From assembly GCF_029894125.1 (NCBI RefSeq), contig NZ_JARXYZ010000040.1, forward strand, positions 1 to 64,000: a stretch of 64,000 nucleotides of DNA, given 5' to 3'. Positions 33,318 to 40,657 of the stretch are shown piece by piece; the first letter of the stretch is position 1, and the number at the start of each line of letters is the position of its first letter. The stretch comes from Kitasatospora sp. MAA19 (GTDB taxonomy: Bacteria; Actinomycetota; Actinomycetes; Streptomycetales; Streptomycetaceae). Both the position numbers and the translations under genes were made by a program. The notes under the pieces were generated by a model. That model ran no database searches and was not told where the DNA came from. It worked only from the letters and a program-made list of their open reading frames with translations.

Positions 33318-34151
33318 ATGAGCCGCAGCGACGTCCTGGTCGACGCCGACTGGGTCCAGGCCCGCCTGGACGACCCGAAGGTCGTCATCGTCGAGGTCGA
33401 CGAGGACACCTCCGCGTACGACAAGAACCACATCCGCAACGCCGTCCGGATCGACTGGAAGAAGGACCTCCAGGACCCGGTCCGCCGCGACTTCATCGAC
33501 CAGGCCGGCTTCGAGGCGCTGCTCAGCGCCAAGGGCATCGCCAACGACGACACCGTCGTGCTCTACGGCGGCAACAACAACTGGTTCGCCTCGTACGCCT
33601 ACTGGTACTTCAAGCTGTACGGCCACGGCGACGTCCGCCTGCTGGACGGCGGCCGCAAGAAGTGGGAGCTGGACTCGCGCGACCTGGTCTCCGAGGTGCC
33701 GGCCCGCGAGGCCACCGCGTACCGGGCGCAGGCCGCCGACTCCTCGATCCGTGCCTTCCGCGACGACGTGATCGCGGCCATCGGCAGCCTCAACCTGGTC
33801 GACGTCCGCTCGCCCGACGAGTTCTCCGGCAAGCTGCTCGCCCCGGCCCACCTCCCGCAGGAGCAGTCGCAGCGCCCCGGCCACGTGCCGAGCGCCCGCA
33901 ACATCCCGTGGGCCAAGAACGCCAACGACGACGGCACCTTCAAGAGCGACGACGAGCTCAAGGCCCTGTACGAGGCCGAGGGCATCGACCTGGCGAAGGA
34001 CACCATCGCCTACTGCCGCATCGGCGAGCGCTCCGCGCTCACCTGGTTCGTCCTGCACGAGCTGCTCGGCCAGGAGAACGTCAAGAACTACGACGGTTCG
34101 TGGACCGAGTACGGCAGCCTGGTCGGCGTGCCGATCGAGCTCGGCAACTGA
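33318..34151 (+). CDS. sseA: Thiosulfate / 3-mercaptopyruvate sulfurtransferase (SseA)
   Basis: The 277-residue protein has two rhodanese domains. The active cysteine is Cys233 in AYCRIGERSA; the N-terminal domain lacks a cysteine at the equivalent loop and is structural. It moves sulfur from thiosulfate or mercaptopyruvate to cyanide or thiol acceptors in the cytoplasm. ATG 33318 follows GGAGAA; ATG 33303 would add five residues. DUF1416 follows after 38 bases, and the leader peptide upstream points to control by cysteine supply. Confidence 0.93.
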   Translation: MSRSDVLVDADWVQARLDDPKVVIVEVDEDTSAYDKNHIRNAVRIDWKKDLQDPVRRDFIDQAGFEALLSAKGIANDDTVVLYGGNNNWFASYAYWYFKLYGHGDVRLLDGGRKKWELDSRDLVSEVPAREATAYRAQAADSSIRAFRDDVIAAIGSLNLVDVRSPDEFSGKLLAPAHLPQEQSQRPGHVPSARNIPWAKNANDDGTFKSDDELKALYEAEGIDLAKDTIAYCRIGERSALTWFVLHELLGQENVKNYDGSWTEYGSLVGVPIELGN

Positions 34152-34189
34152 GCCCGCGGCTCGACCGTCGTCAGAAGGGAAGACAAGAC

Positions 34190-34480
34190 ATGTGCGGTGC
34201 GAAGGCCGGCGGCCCGGACCTGGCAGGAGTTGACGTGGCGAACGAGACGATCATCCAGGGTTCGGTGACCCGCGACGGTGAGCCGGTCAACGGCTACGTG
34301 CGGTTGCTCGACGAGGGCGGCGAGTTCACGGCCGAGGTGCCCACCTCGGCGACCGGCCAGTTCCGGTTCTTCGCCCGCCCGGGCAAGTGGACCCTGCGCG
34401 CGCTGGTGCCGGGCCAGACCGTGGACCGTCAGGTGGTGGCCTCCCAGGGCACCGCCGTCGAGGTCGCGATCGCGGTCTGA
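34190..34480 (+). CDS. DUF1416 protein
   Basis: The 96-residue product starts MCGAKAGGPDL, as is usual for DUF1416 proteins, and continues into a beta-sandwich-like domain (IIQGSVTRDGEPVNGYVRLL, TGQFRFFARPGKWTLRAL). The family almost always follows a sulfurtransferase gene in actinobacteria; its job is not known. The N-terminal cysteine could take part in sulfur transfer, an inference. AGAAGGGA precedes ATG 34190. Confidence 0.88.
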   Translation: MCGAKAGGPDLAGVDVANETIIQGSVTRDGEPVNGYVRLLDEGGEFTAEVPTSATGQFRFFARPGKWTLRALVPGQTVDRQVVASQGTAVEVAIAV

Positions 34481-34496
34481 TCCGCGGACGAACCTC

Positions 34497-34528
34497 ACCG
34501 AGGGCCCTGCCATGGCGGGGCCCTCGGT
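34497..34528 (+). terminator. Terminator of the sseA-DUF1416 operon
   Basis: ACCGAGGGCCC and GGGCCCTCGGT form a perfect 11-bp stem with a 10-base loop, 17 bases after the DUF1416 stop. No T tract is present. Confidence 0.7.
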
Positions 34529-34530
34529 CG

Positions 34531-34536
34531 TACCGT
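34531..34536 (+). promoter_or_regulatory. Candidate -10 box of a leaderless gene
   Basis: TACCGT is followed by six bases and GTG 34543. It lies directly after the preceding terminator hairpin, as expected for a new transcription unit. Confidence 0.4.
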
Positions 34537-34542
34537 GGAGTG

Positions 34543-34815
34543 GTGCAGGCAAGGCGGCGGCGTCGCTTCTACTTCGCCATGATGGGCGTGTGTCTGGGCC
34601 TGTTCGTGCTGGCCTGGGGCGTGGTGAGGTTCTTCTCCGTGCCCGCCGCGATCGGCATGTGCGTGGTCGCGATGGTGATCCCGCCGGCCGCCGCGGTGTT
34701 CGCCAACAAGCGGGACCCGGACGACGACTGGTGGAACGACCCGCGCTGGGACGACCCGAAGTGGGACGATCCCGGCCACGACCGGGACCGCCCCGACCAC
34801 GAGGAGCGTCAGTAG
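34543..34815 (+). CDS. DUF3099 membrane protein
   Basis: The 90-residue protein has a basic start (QARRRRRFYF), two hydrophobic segments (MMGVCLGLFVLAWGVVRFF and AIGMCVVAMVIPPAAAVFA) and a very acidic, tryptophan-rich tail with WDDPKWDDPGHD repeats. It matches the DUF3099 family of actinobacteria, function unknown. GTG 34543 is chosen because of the -10-like TACCGT six bases upstream; GTG 34540 is the alternative. Confidence 0.75.
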   Translation: MQARRRRRFYFAMMGVCLGLFVLAWGVVRFFSVPAAIGMCVVAMVIPPAAAVFANKRDPDDDWWNDPRWDDPKWDDPGHDRDRPDHEERQ

Positions 34816-34848
34816 AGGAGCGCCAGGGGACGAGGGCCGGTGGACGAG

Positions 34849-35211
34849 CTAGTAGACGAGGGCCTGGACGCCGTCGGCCATGATCTCGCTGACGAAGACC
34901 TGCGCGCCCGCGATCCGGACGCCCTCGACGGTGTCCTTCTGCACGATCCCCCGCCGCGCCGCGCACTGGGTGCACAGCGTCACCGCGCCGCTGGCGAGGA
35001 TCGCCTCCAGCAGGTCCGGCAGCGGCGCGGCGTGCGGCAGCTCGAACTCCGCCGCCCGCCCCGGCAGGGCGAACCAGGAGGACTCCCCGGTCAGCCAGAG
35101 CGAGACCTCGATCCCGCTGGCGACGGCCACCGCCGCGACCGTGAACGCCTGCGCACACCGTTCCGGCGCGTCGGCCCCGGCGGTGACCTTGATGACGAGT
35201 TTCTTCGACAT
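34849..35211 (-). CDS. DsrE-family sulfur-relay-like protein
   Basis: The 120-residue product has the DsrE/F fold pattern: MSKKLVIKVTAGADAPERC at the first strand and helix, VAVASGIEVSLWLTGESSWF, and the CTQCAARRG pair of cysteines in the region where DsrE carries its active cysteine. DsrE-like proteins carry persulfide between partners. ATG 35211 follows AAGGTGG. It lies near sseA and DUF1416, so a local sulfur-transfer role is plausible. Confidence 0.8.
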   Translation of the reverse strand: MSKKLVIKVTAGADAPERCAQAFTVAAVAVASGIEVSLWLTGESSWFALPGRAAEFELPHAAPLPDLLEAILASGAVTLCTQCAARRGIVQKDTVEGVRIAGAQVFVSEIMADGVQALVY

Positions 35212-35399
35212 GGCGCCACCTTAGAGCGCCCGCGGCCCCCGCTCGCCGTCATCCCGGGATCCCTTGGGGAAACCTTGGGCGGCGTGGGAACATCGGCGCG
35301 ATCGGCGACGTGGTGGGGCTCACCGCGACCGGCCGATGACCGGCGGATAGAGTGAGCGACAGCAAAATCCACCACACTGTCGCCGCCTGGGAGCCCCCC

Positions 35400-35507
35400 G
35401 TGTCCGGTCTGGAAATGTTCTTCGACGGTCTGCTGGCCCTCATGGCCGTGCTGATCACCTGGTTCGCCATCTTCTCGGTGATGAAGCTCTACCAGGGCCA
35501 GCGCTGA
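35400..35507 (+). CDS. 35-residue single-span membrane protein
   Basis: GTG 35400 follows GGAG at good spacing and opens a 35-codon frame. The product has a hydrophobic core (LLALMAVLITWFAIFSVM) and a short basic end (KLYQGQR). Its size and composition fit a small membrane protein. It lies 53 bases before the nitrobindin-like gene and may share its transcript. Function unknown. Confidence 0.6.
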   Translation: MSGLEMFFDGLLALMAVLITWFAIFSVMKLYQGQR

Positions 35508-35560
35508 TCCTGCCGTACGGTTGAGGCAGCCCCACACCGACGACGACAGCGACCAGGAAC

Positions 35561-36145
35561 ATGATCGAGATCCCCTCTGACCTCCACAAGGACGTCGTCC
35601 CGCTCGCCTTCCTCCTCGGCACCTGGGAGGGCGCGGGCGTCTACGACTTCCCGGGCACGGAGAAGTGCAACTTCGGCCAGGAGATCGTGATCCGGCACGA
35701 CGGCCGGCCCTTCCTGGAGTTCCGCTCCCGCACCTGGGTGCTGAACAACGAGGGCGAGAAGGTCCGTCCGCTGGAGAACGAGCACGCGTTCTGGCGCATC
35801 ACCAGCAACCAGGACGGCACCAGCGGTGCCCGCGGGATCGAGATCTCCTCCGTCCGTGACGACGGCACGGTGGAGATCTGGTACGGCGAACTGGCCGACG
35901 GCAAGCCGCAGATCGACGTCTCCACGGACGCGGTGGCCCGGATCGAGGGCTCGCCGGAGTACTCGGGCGGCAAGCGGCTGTACGGCTTCGTCAACGACGA
36001 GCTGCTCTGGGTCGGCGAGAAGGCCGCTCCGAACGTGCCGCTGCGTCCGTACATGTCGGCCCAGCTGAAGAAGGTGCTCAGCCCGGCGCAGTTGATCAAG
36101 GACATCAACGACCTGCCGGACGACGGCATCGCCTTCTTCAAGTGA
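35561..36145 (+). CDS. Nitrobindin-like (FABP-fold) protein
   Basis: The 194-residue product has the ten-stranded beta-barrel pattern of nitrobindins: FLLGTWEGAGVYDFPGTE near the start (the GxWxGxG motif), FLEFRSRTW and RGIEISSVRDDG. Nitrobindins bind ferric heme through a histidine near the C terminus. At that place this protein has PLRPYMSAQLKKVL, with no histidine, so it may not bind heme in the usual way. ATG 35561 follows AGGAA. It is cytoplasmic, with no signal peptide. Confidence 0.85.
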   Translation: MIEIPSDLHKDVVPLAFLLGTWEGAGVYDFPGTEKCNFGQEIVIRHDGRPFLEFRSRTWVLNNEGEKVRPLENEHAFWRITSNQDGTSGARGIEISSVRDDGTVEIWYGELADGKPQIDVSTDAVARIEGSPEYSGGKRLYGFVNDELLWVGEKAAPNVPLRPYMSAQLKKVLSPAQLIKDINDLPDDGIAFFK

Positions 36146-36183
36146 GCCCGGCCTTCCGCTGAGCGGTACTGCTTTCACGAGAG

Positions 36184-36213
36184 GTAGGGACCGGCCCCCG
36201 GGCCGGTCCCTAC
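36184..36213 (+). terminator. Hairpin after the nitrobindin-like gene
   Basis: GTAGGGACCGGCCC and its exact complement form a 14-bp stem with a 2-base loop, 38 bases after the stop codon. It probably terminates that transcript and insulates nur. Confidence 0.75.
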
Positions 36214-36252
36214 ACTTGCTTCAGGACCCCCGACTTTGGCAGGGACAGCACC

Positions 36253-36717
36253 GTGGCGGACACCGGCACCACCGACTGGCAGCTCTCCGGCGACTGGAAG
36301 ACCGACCTGCGCGAACGCGGCTACCGGCTGACCCCGCAGCGGCAGCTCGTGCTCGAGGCCGTCGACGTCCTGGACCACGCCACCCCCGACGACATCCTCT
36401 GCCACGTCCGGCAGACCGCCAGCGGCGTCAACATCTCCACCGTCTACCGGACGCTGGAGCTGCTGGAGGAGCTCGGCCTGGTCTCGCACGCCCACCTCGG
36501 CCACGGCGCCCCGACCTACCACCTGGCCGGCCGCCATCACCACCTGCACCTGGTCTGCCGGGACTGCGACAAGGTCGCCGAGACCGGCACCGAGATCGCC
36601 GAGCCGCTGATCCGGAGCCTGCGCGAGCAGCACGGTTTCGACACCGACCTCAAGCACTTCGCCATCTTCGGCCGCTGCGCCGACTGCGCCGCCAAGCTCG
36701 CGGACGGCGGGTCGTAG
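36253..36717 (+). CDS. nur: Nickel-responsive Fur-family regulator Nur
   Basis: The 154-residue product closely resembles streptomycete Nur: DLRERGYRLTPQRQLVLEAV (winged helix), GVNISTVYRTLELLEELGLV (recognition helix), and the metal-rich HHHLHLVCRDC. Structural cysteines are the CxxC pairs 102/105 and 142/145. Nickel-bound Nur represses nickel uptake and the iron superoxide dismutase gene, allowing use of the nickel enzyme. GTG 36253 follows AGGGA. It is monocistronic after a strong hairpin. Confidence 0.93.
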   Translation: MADTGTTDWQLSGDWKTDLRERGYRLTPQRQLVLEAVDVLDHATPDDILCHVRQTASGVNISTVYRTLELLEELGLVSHAHLGHGAPTYHLAGRHHHLHLVCRDCDKVAETGTEIAEPLIRSLREQHGFDTDLKHFAIFGRCADCAAKLADGGS

Positions 36718-36758
36718 GGCCTGTCGCACGACGCCGCGGGCCCCGTTGCCGGCCGGTC

Positions 36759-36764
36759 TAAGCT
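36759..36764 (+). promoter_or_regulatory. Candidate -10 box of ygfZ
   Basis: TAAGCT lies seven bases before ATG 36772 with no ribosome binding site in between, suggesting a leaderless transcript. Confidence 0.4.
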
Positions 36765-36771
36765 GGCCGGT

Positions 36772-37734
36772 ATGAAGAGCCCGCTGCTGAGCCTGCCCGG
36801 AGCCGTTCCCGCCGAAGGTGCCGACGAGGGCGTCGCCGCCCACTACGGCGACATCTTCCGCGAGCAACGCAACCTCGCGCAGGGCACGGGCTTCGTCGAC
36901 CTCTCGCACCGCGGCGTGATCACCGTCACCGGCCAGGACCGCCTCGCCTGGCTGCACCTGCTGCTCACCCAGCACGTCAGCTCGCTGGAGCCGCAGGAGG
37001 CCACCGAGGCGCTGGTGCTCTCCCCGCACGGGCACGTCGAGCACGCGCTCTACCTGGTCGACGACGGCACCACCACCTGGGCGCACGTCGAGCCGGGCAC
37101 CCAGGAGGCGCTGCTGGGCTACCTGGAGAGCATGAAGTTCTTCTACCGGGTGGAGGTCGCCGACGCGACCGCCGAGTACGCCGTGGTGCACCTGCCAGCG
37201 GGCTCCGTCGTCTCCGTCGAGGGCGTCGCCGCGGTGCGCGAACTCCCGTACGGGCGGGACCTGTTCGTGCCGCGCGCCGGGCTGGAGGAGCTGACCGCCG
37301 GCTACGGCCCGGCGGCGGGGGTCTGGGCGTACGAGGCGCTGCGGATCGAGGGCCACCGGCCGCGGCTGGGCTTCGAGACCGATCACCGGACCATCCCGCA
37401 CGAGGTGGACTGGCTGCGCACCGCCGTCCACCTGCAGAAGGGCTGCTACCGCGGGCAGGAGACCGTCGCCCGGGTGCACAACCTGGGCCGCCCGCCGCGC
37501 CGGCTGGTCTTCCTGCACCTGGACGGCACCGAGGAGACGCTGCCCCCGCACGGGACGGAGGTGCGGCTGGCCGCCGAGCCGGACGGGCGCCCGCTCGGCT
37601 TCGTCACGTCCTCCGCCCGCCACCACGAGCTGGGGCCGATCGCGCTGGCGATCGTCAAGCGGAACGTCCCGGTGGACGCGGTGCTGCTGGCCGGGACGGT
37701 GCCGGGCACCCAGGACGTGATCGTCCCTCAGTAG
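36772..37734 (+). CDS. ygfZ: Folate-binding YgfZ/CAF17-like protein
   Basis: The 320-residue protein has the aminomethyltransferase-like fold and the family hallmark KGCYRGQE at residues 223-230. YgfZ proteins use folate to support assembly or repair of some iron-sulfur enzymes in the cytoplasm. The GFVDLSHRGVITVTGQDRL start and the C-terminal beta-barrel (PLGFVTSSARHHELGPIALA) are normal. It converges on dtd. Confidence 0.9.
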   Translation: MKSPLLSLPGAVPAEGADEGVAAHYGDIFREQRNLAQGTGFVDLSHRGVITVTGQDRLAWLHLLLTQHVSSLEPQEATEALVLSPHGHVEHALYLVDDGTTTWAHVEPGTQEALLGYLESMKFFYRVEVADATAEYAVVHLPAGSVVSVEGVAAVRELPYGRDLFVPRAGLEELTAGYGPAAGVWAYEALRIEGHRPRLGFETDHRTIPHEVDWLRTAVHLQKGCYRGQETVARVHNLGRPPRRLVFLHLDGTEETLPPHGTEVRLAAEPDGRPLGFVTSSARHHELGPIALAIVKRNVPVDAVLLAGTVPGTQDVIVPQ

Positions 37735-37774
37735 GGCCTTCGCCGAGGGCCTGCCGGCCGGACAAGCCCTGGGG

Positions 37775-38215
37775 TCAGACCTCGACGAGGACGGTGAACG
37801 GGCCGTCGTTCACCAGCGCCACCTGCATGTCGGCGCCGAACCGGCCCGTCTCCACCTTGGCGCCGAGCTCGCGCAGCCGGGCGACCACCTCGTCCACCAG
37901 CGGCTCGGCGACCGGGCCGGGGGCAGCGGCGTTCCAGGTGGGGCGGCGGCCCTTGCGGGCGTCGCCGTAGAGGGTGAACTGGCTGATCACCAGCAGCGGG
38001 GCGCCGAGGTCGGAGCAGGACTGCTCCACGCCCGCGTCGTCGGCGGGCAGCAGCCGCAGCGTCCACAGCTTGCGGGCCAGCTGCGCGGCCTTGGCCGGGG
38101 TGTCGTCGTGGGTGGCGCCGACCAGGACGCAGAGCCCCGGTCCCTCGATCGCGCCGACGGTCTCGCCGGCCACGGTCACCCTGGCCTCGGTCACTCGCTG
38201 CACCACTGCTCGCAT
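37775..38215 (-). CDS. dtd: D-aminoacyl-tRNA deacylase (Dtd)
   Basis: The 146-residue enzyme removes D-amino acids wrongly attached to tRNA. Both signature stretches are present: SQFTLYGDARKGRRP (SQxTL motif) and NDGPFTVLVEV (NxGPxT motif). Length is normal for the family. ATG 38215 starts MRAVVQRVTEARVTV, the standard N terminus; the longer open frame to 38269 is not supported. Confidence 0.95.
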   Translation of the reverse strand: MRAVVQRVTEARVTVAGETVGAIEGPGLCVLVGATHDDTPAKAAQLARKLWTLRLLPADDAGVEQSCSDLGAPLLVISQFTLYGDARKGRRPTWNAAAPGPVAEPLVDEVVARLRELGAKVETGRFGADMQVALVNDGPFTVLVEV

Positions 38216-38690
38216 GCCGCCATTGTGCCGGAGCCCGCCGGGCCGTCCGACGGTACCCGGTGCGCACACAAGGGGCGCGTACGTTGGTGTCGCACGCCGT
38301 GTATTGCGCGCCTGCGCGGAGTCGGGCGCCGCTCTTCCTGCGGAAAGACCCGGTCATATCAGCCACCCCCGTTCGCCAGGGGGCCGTTCGGGTGCACGGG
38401 CCGTGCGCACGCGCCGGGCGGGGTGGCACGCTGGTGGACCGTACGAAGGGCTCGGGGCGCCATGGGGTCCGCCGCACCGGGCCGGGTTCGGCCGGGCGGT
38501 CGAGCCGGTAGGTCAGACGTTCCCGCGGTGTCGCCCCGAGGGGTGGTTCCGGCCGGGAACCGGAACCACCGGGGGCGGCCGGGCGTGCCAACGGACGGGA
38601 CGTGTGAGCCCGTCGGGGGACGGGCGGGACCGGCGGCAGGGACGGAGTGCCGCGAGCGGGCGGGATCGGACGACGGCAGGTGGTTGGTTG
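38216..38690. other. Intergenic region between dtd and rsiG
   Basis: This 475-base gap separates divergent genes. It holds an 11-bp stem-loop (38542-38570) that would lie in the leader of rsiG. Otherwise I see GC-rich sequence without a convincing gene. Confidence 0.4.
38542..38570 (+). other. Stem-loop in the rsiG leader
   Basis: GGTGGTTCCGG and CCGGAACCACC form a perfect 11-bp stem with a 7-base loop (CCGGGAA). It lies 120 bases before rsiG with no gene ending upstream on this strand, so it is not an ordinary terminator. Confidence 0.5.
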
Positions 38691-39302
38691 ATGGACGCGA
38701 GCAGCGCGGCGTGGGACCGGTCCGGGCACGTGGCGGAGGTCGCCGAGGGCGCCGAGGCCCTGGGAACGGCGATAGAGCCCGATCTGGAGCGGCTGGGCCT
38801 GGACCAGCTGCGGATCCTGCGCCGGGAGACCTTGGAGCAGGAGGCCGACCTCTCCTACCTGCGGCGGCTGCTGCACGGGCGGATGGACATCCTGCGCGCC
38901 GAACTCGACCGCAGGCCCGGCGGCCCGGTCCGCGCGGCCGGGGCGGGCGGCACCGACGGGCTCCCCGGCGACCTGCTGGACCGCCTCCCGGCCATCCTGA
39001 CCGACGCGCCCTCCAGCGTGCGGCGCTCGGCTCGGCACGTCACGCTCGGGCCGCCGCGCGGCCACGAGTCCCAGCTGGAGGCGGACACGCTGATGGGGGA
39101 CGTCCAGCTCGCCGACCTGGCCGCGCACCCGGCCGAGGAACTGCTGGCCGCGCTGGAGCGGCTGCGCGCGCACGAGCGCGAGGTGTCCGGGCGGCGGCAG
39201 CGGCTGCTGCGGACGGCCGACGGTTGCAATGCCGAGATCACCCGCAGGTACCGTGATGGGGAAGCACGGGTCGACGACCTGCTCGCAGGGGGGCCGCTCT
39301 GA
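38691..39302 (+). CDS. rsiG: RsiG, c-di-GMP-dependent anti-sigma factor for WhiG
   Basis: The 203-residue helical protein matches RsiG: EADLSYLRRLLHGRMDILRA, then APSSVRRSARHVTLG and HEREVSGRRQRLLRTADGCN. RsiG holds sigma-WhiG inactive when bound to a c-di-GMP dimer, delaying sporulation. The family ligand motif is E-x3-S-x2-R-x3-Q-x3-D in each long helix. Here helix one gives E51, S55, R58, His62, D66 and helix two E162, S166, R169, Leu173, D177, so both glutamines are replaced. ATG 38691 follows CAGGTGG. The asparaginase gene follows. Confidence 0.88.
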   Translation: MDASSAAWDRSGHVAEVAEGAEALGTAIEPDLERLGLDQLRILRRETLEQEADLSYLRRLLHGRMDILRAELDRRPGGPVRAAGAGGTDGLPGDLLDRLPAILTDAPSSVRRSARHVTLGPPRGHESQLEADTLMGDVQLADLAAHPAEELLAALERLRAHEREVSGRRQRLLRTADGCNAEITRRYRDGEARVDDLLAGGPL

Positions 39303-39371
39303 CCGGGTGAGGCACCATGGGCGGGTGCGCCCGGCTCTCCCCGGTCCACCCTCACCCCGGAAGGCCTCGCC

Positions 39372-40331
39372 ATGTCCCAGTCCGTCACCCCGTCCGTCCT
39401 GGCCGAGGTCATACGCTCGGGTTTCACCGAGGGCCGGCACCACGGCTCGCTGGTGCTGCTCGCCGCCGACGGCTCGGTCGACTTCGCGCTCGGTGACCCC
39501 GACGCGCCGGTCTTCCCCCGGTCGACCGCCAAGCCGTTCCAGGCGGTGGCCACGCTGCGGGCCGGACTGGCGATCGGGGGCGAGCTGCTGGCGCTGGCCG
39601 CCTCCAGTCACTCTGCGGAATCGTTTCACCTCGACGGCGTCCGGACGATCCTGAGCTCCGCCGGGCTCGACGAGTCCGCCCTGCGCACCCCGGCCGACCT
39701 GCCACTGGACGAGACCGAGGCGGAACTGCTGCTCGGCTCCGGCGGCCGTCGCACCCCCATCCTGATGGACTGCTCCGGCAAGCACGCCGGCTGGCTGGCC
39801 GCCTGCGTCGCCAACGGCTGGGACACCGAGGGCTACCTGGACCCGGAGCACCCGATCCAGCGGCTGGCCCACGAGGCCCTGGAGGAGGGCACCGGCGAGA
39901 CCGCCGCGCACGTCGGGGTGGACGGCTGCGGCGCGCCGCTGCTGGCCGTCACGCTGACCGGCCTGGCCCGCGGCTACCGCGGCCTGCTGCTGGCCGCCGA
40001 GGGCACCGCGCCGCGCCGGGTGGCCGACGCGATGCGCGCCCACCCCGAGTACGTGGCCGGCACCCGCCGGGCCGACACCTGGCTGATGCGGGCCGTCCCG
40101 GGCGCGCTGTCCAAGATGGGCGCCGAGGCCGTCCAGGTGGTGGCGCTGCCGGACGGGCGGGCGCTCGCCTTCAAGATCGACGACGGCGGCGAGCGGGCCC
40201 GCGGCCCGGTGCTGGCGGCCGCGCTGCGTCGACTCGGGGTGACCGGTGCGGACGACACCGTCGAGCGGATCGGCGCGGCCCCGCTGCTGGGCGGCGGCGC
40301 GCCCGTCGGACAGGTGCGGGCGGCGTTCTAG
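39372..40331 (+). CDS. L-asparaginase, Rhizobium-type (ReAII family)
   Basis: The 319-residue product matches the asparaginase family typified by the inducible Rhizobium etli enzyme, unrelated to E. coli type II. Active-site blocks are RSTAKPFQ (Ser51, Lys54), ASSHSAES, DCSGKHAG (Cys134, Lys137) and GVDGCGAP. It should hydrolyse asparagine to aspartate and ammonia in the cytoplasm. ATG 39372 follows GGAAGG. Asparagine as the substrate is inferred from the family. Confidence 0.88.
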   Translation: MSQSVTPSVLAEVIRSGFTEGRHHGSLVLLAADGSVDFALGDPDAPVFPRSTAKPFQAVATLRAGLAIGGELLALAASSHSAESFHLDGVRTILSSAGLDESALRTPADLPLDETEAELLLGSGGRRTPILMDCSGKHAGWLAACVANGWDTEGYLDPEHPIQRLAHEALEEGTGETAAHVGVDGCGAPLLAVTLTGLARGYRGLLLAAEGTAPRRVADAMRAHPEYVAGTRRADTWLMRAVPGALSKMGAEAVQVVALPDGRALAFKIDDGGERARGPVLAAALRRLGVTGADDTVERIGAAPLLGGGAPVGQVRAAF

Positions 40332-40431
40332 CGCTTGCCGGACAAGCGCTGGGACCTCCCGTCGGCGTGCGGGCGGACCGGCGGCGGTGCACGGTGGACC
40401 TGGGGCCGTCGCACAGCTGAGGGAGTCCGTC

Positions 40432-40641
40432 ATGACTGACCACGTGTACCGGGTGACCGAGATCGTCGGATCCTCGACCGAGAGTGTCGACGCCGCGATC
40501 CGCAACGCGGTGGAGCGGGCCTCCCGGACGCTGCGCAACCTCGACTGGTTCGAGGTGACGCAGGTCCGGGGCCACCTGGAGGACGGGCAGGTGAAGCACT
40601 ACCAGGTCGGCCTGAAGCTCGGCTTCCGGCTGGAGGACTGA
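40432..40641 (+). CDS. Dodecin flavin-binding protein
   Basis: The 69-residue product is a dodecin: HVYRVTEIVGSSTESVDAAI, the RTLRNLDWFEVTQVRG segment with the flavin-stacking tryptophan, and KHYQVGLKLGFRLED. Dodecins form hollow twelve-subunit shells that store flavins or coenzyme A. ATG 40432 follows GGGAG. It converges with the heme transporter genes at a 16-base gap. Confidence 0.93.
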   Translation: MTDHVYRVTEIVGSSTESVDAAIRNAVERASRTLRNLDWFEVTQVRGHLEDGQVKHYQVGLKLGFRLED

Positions 40642-40657
40642 GCCCGCTCAGCCCCGC

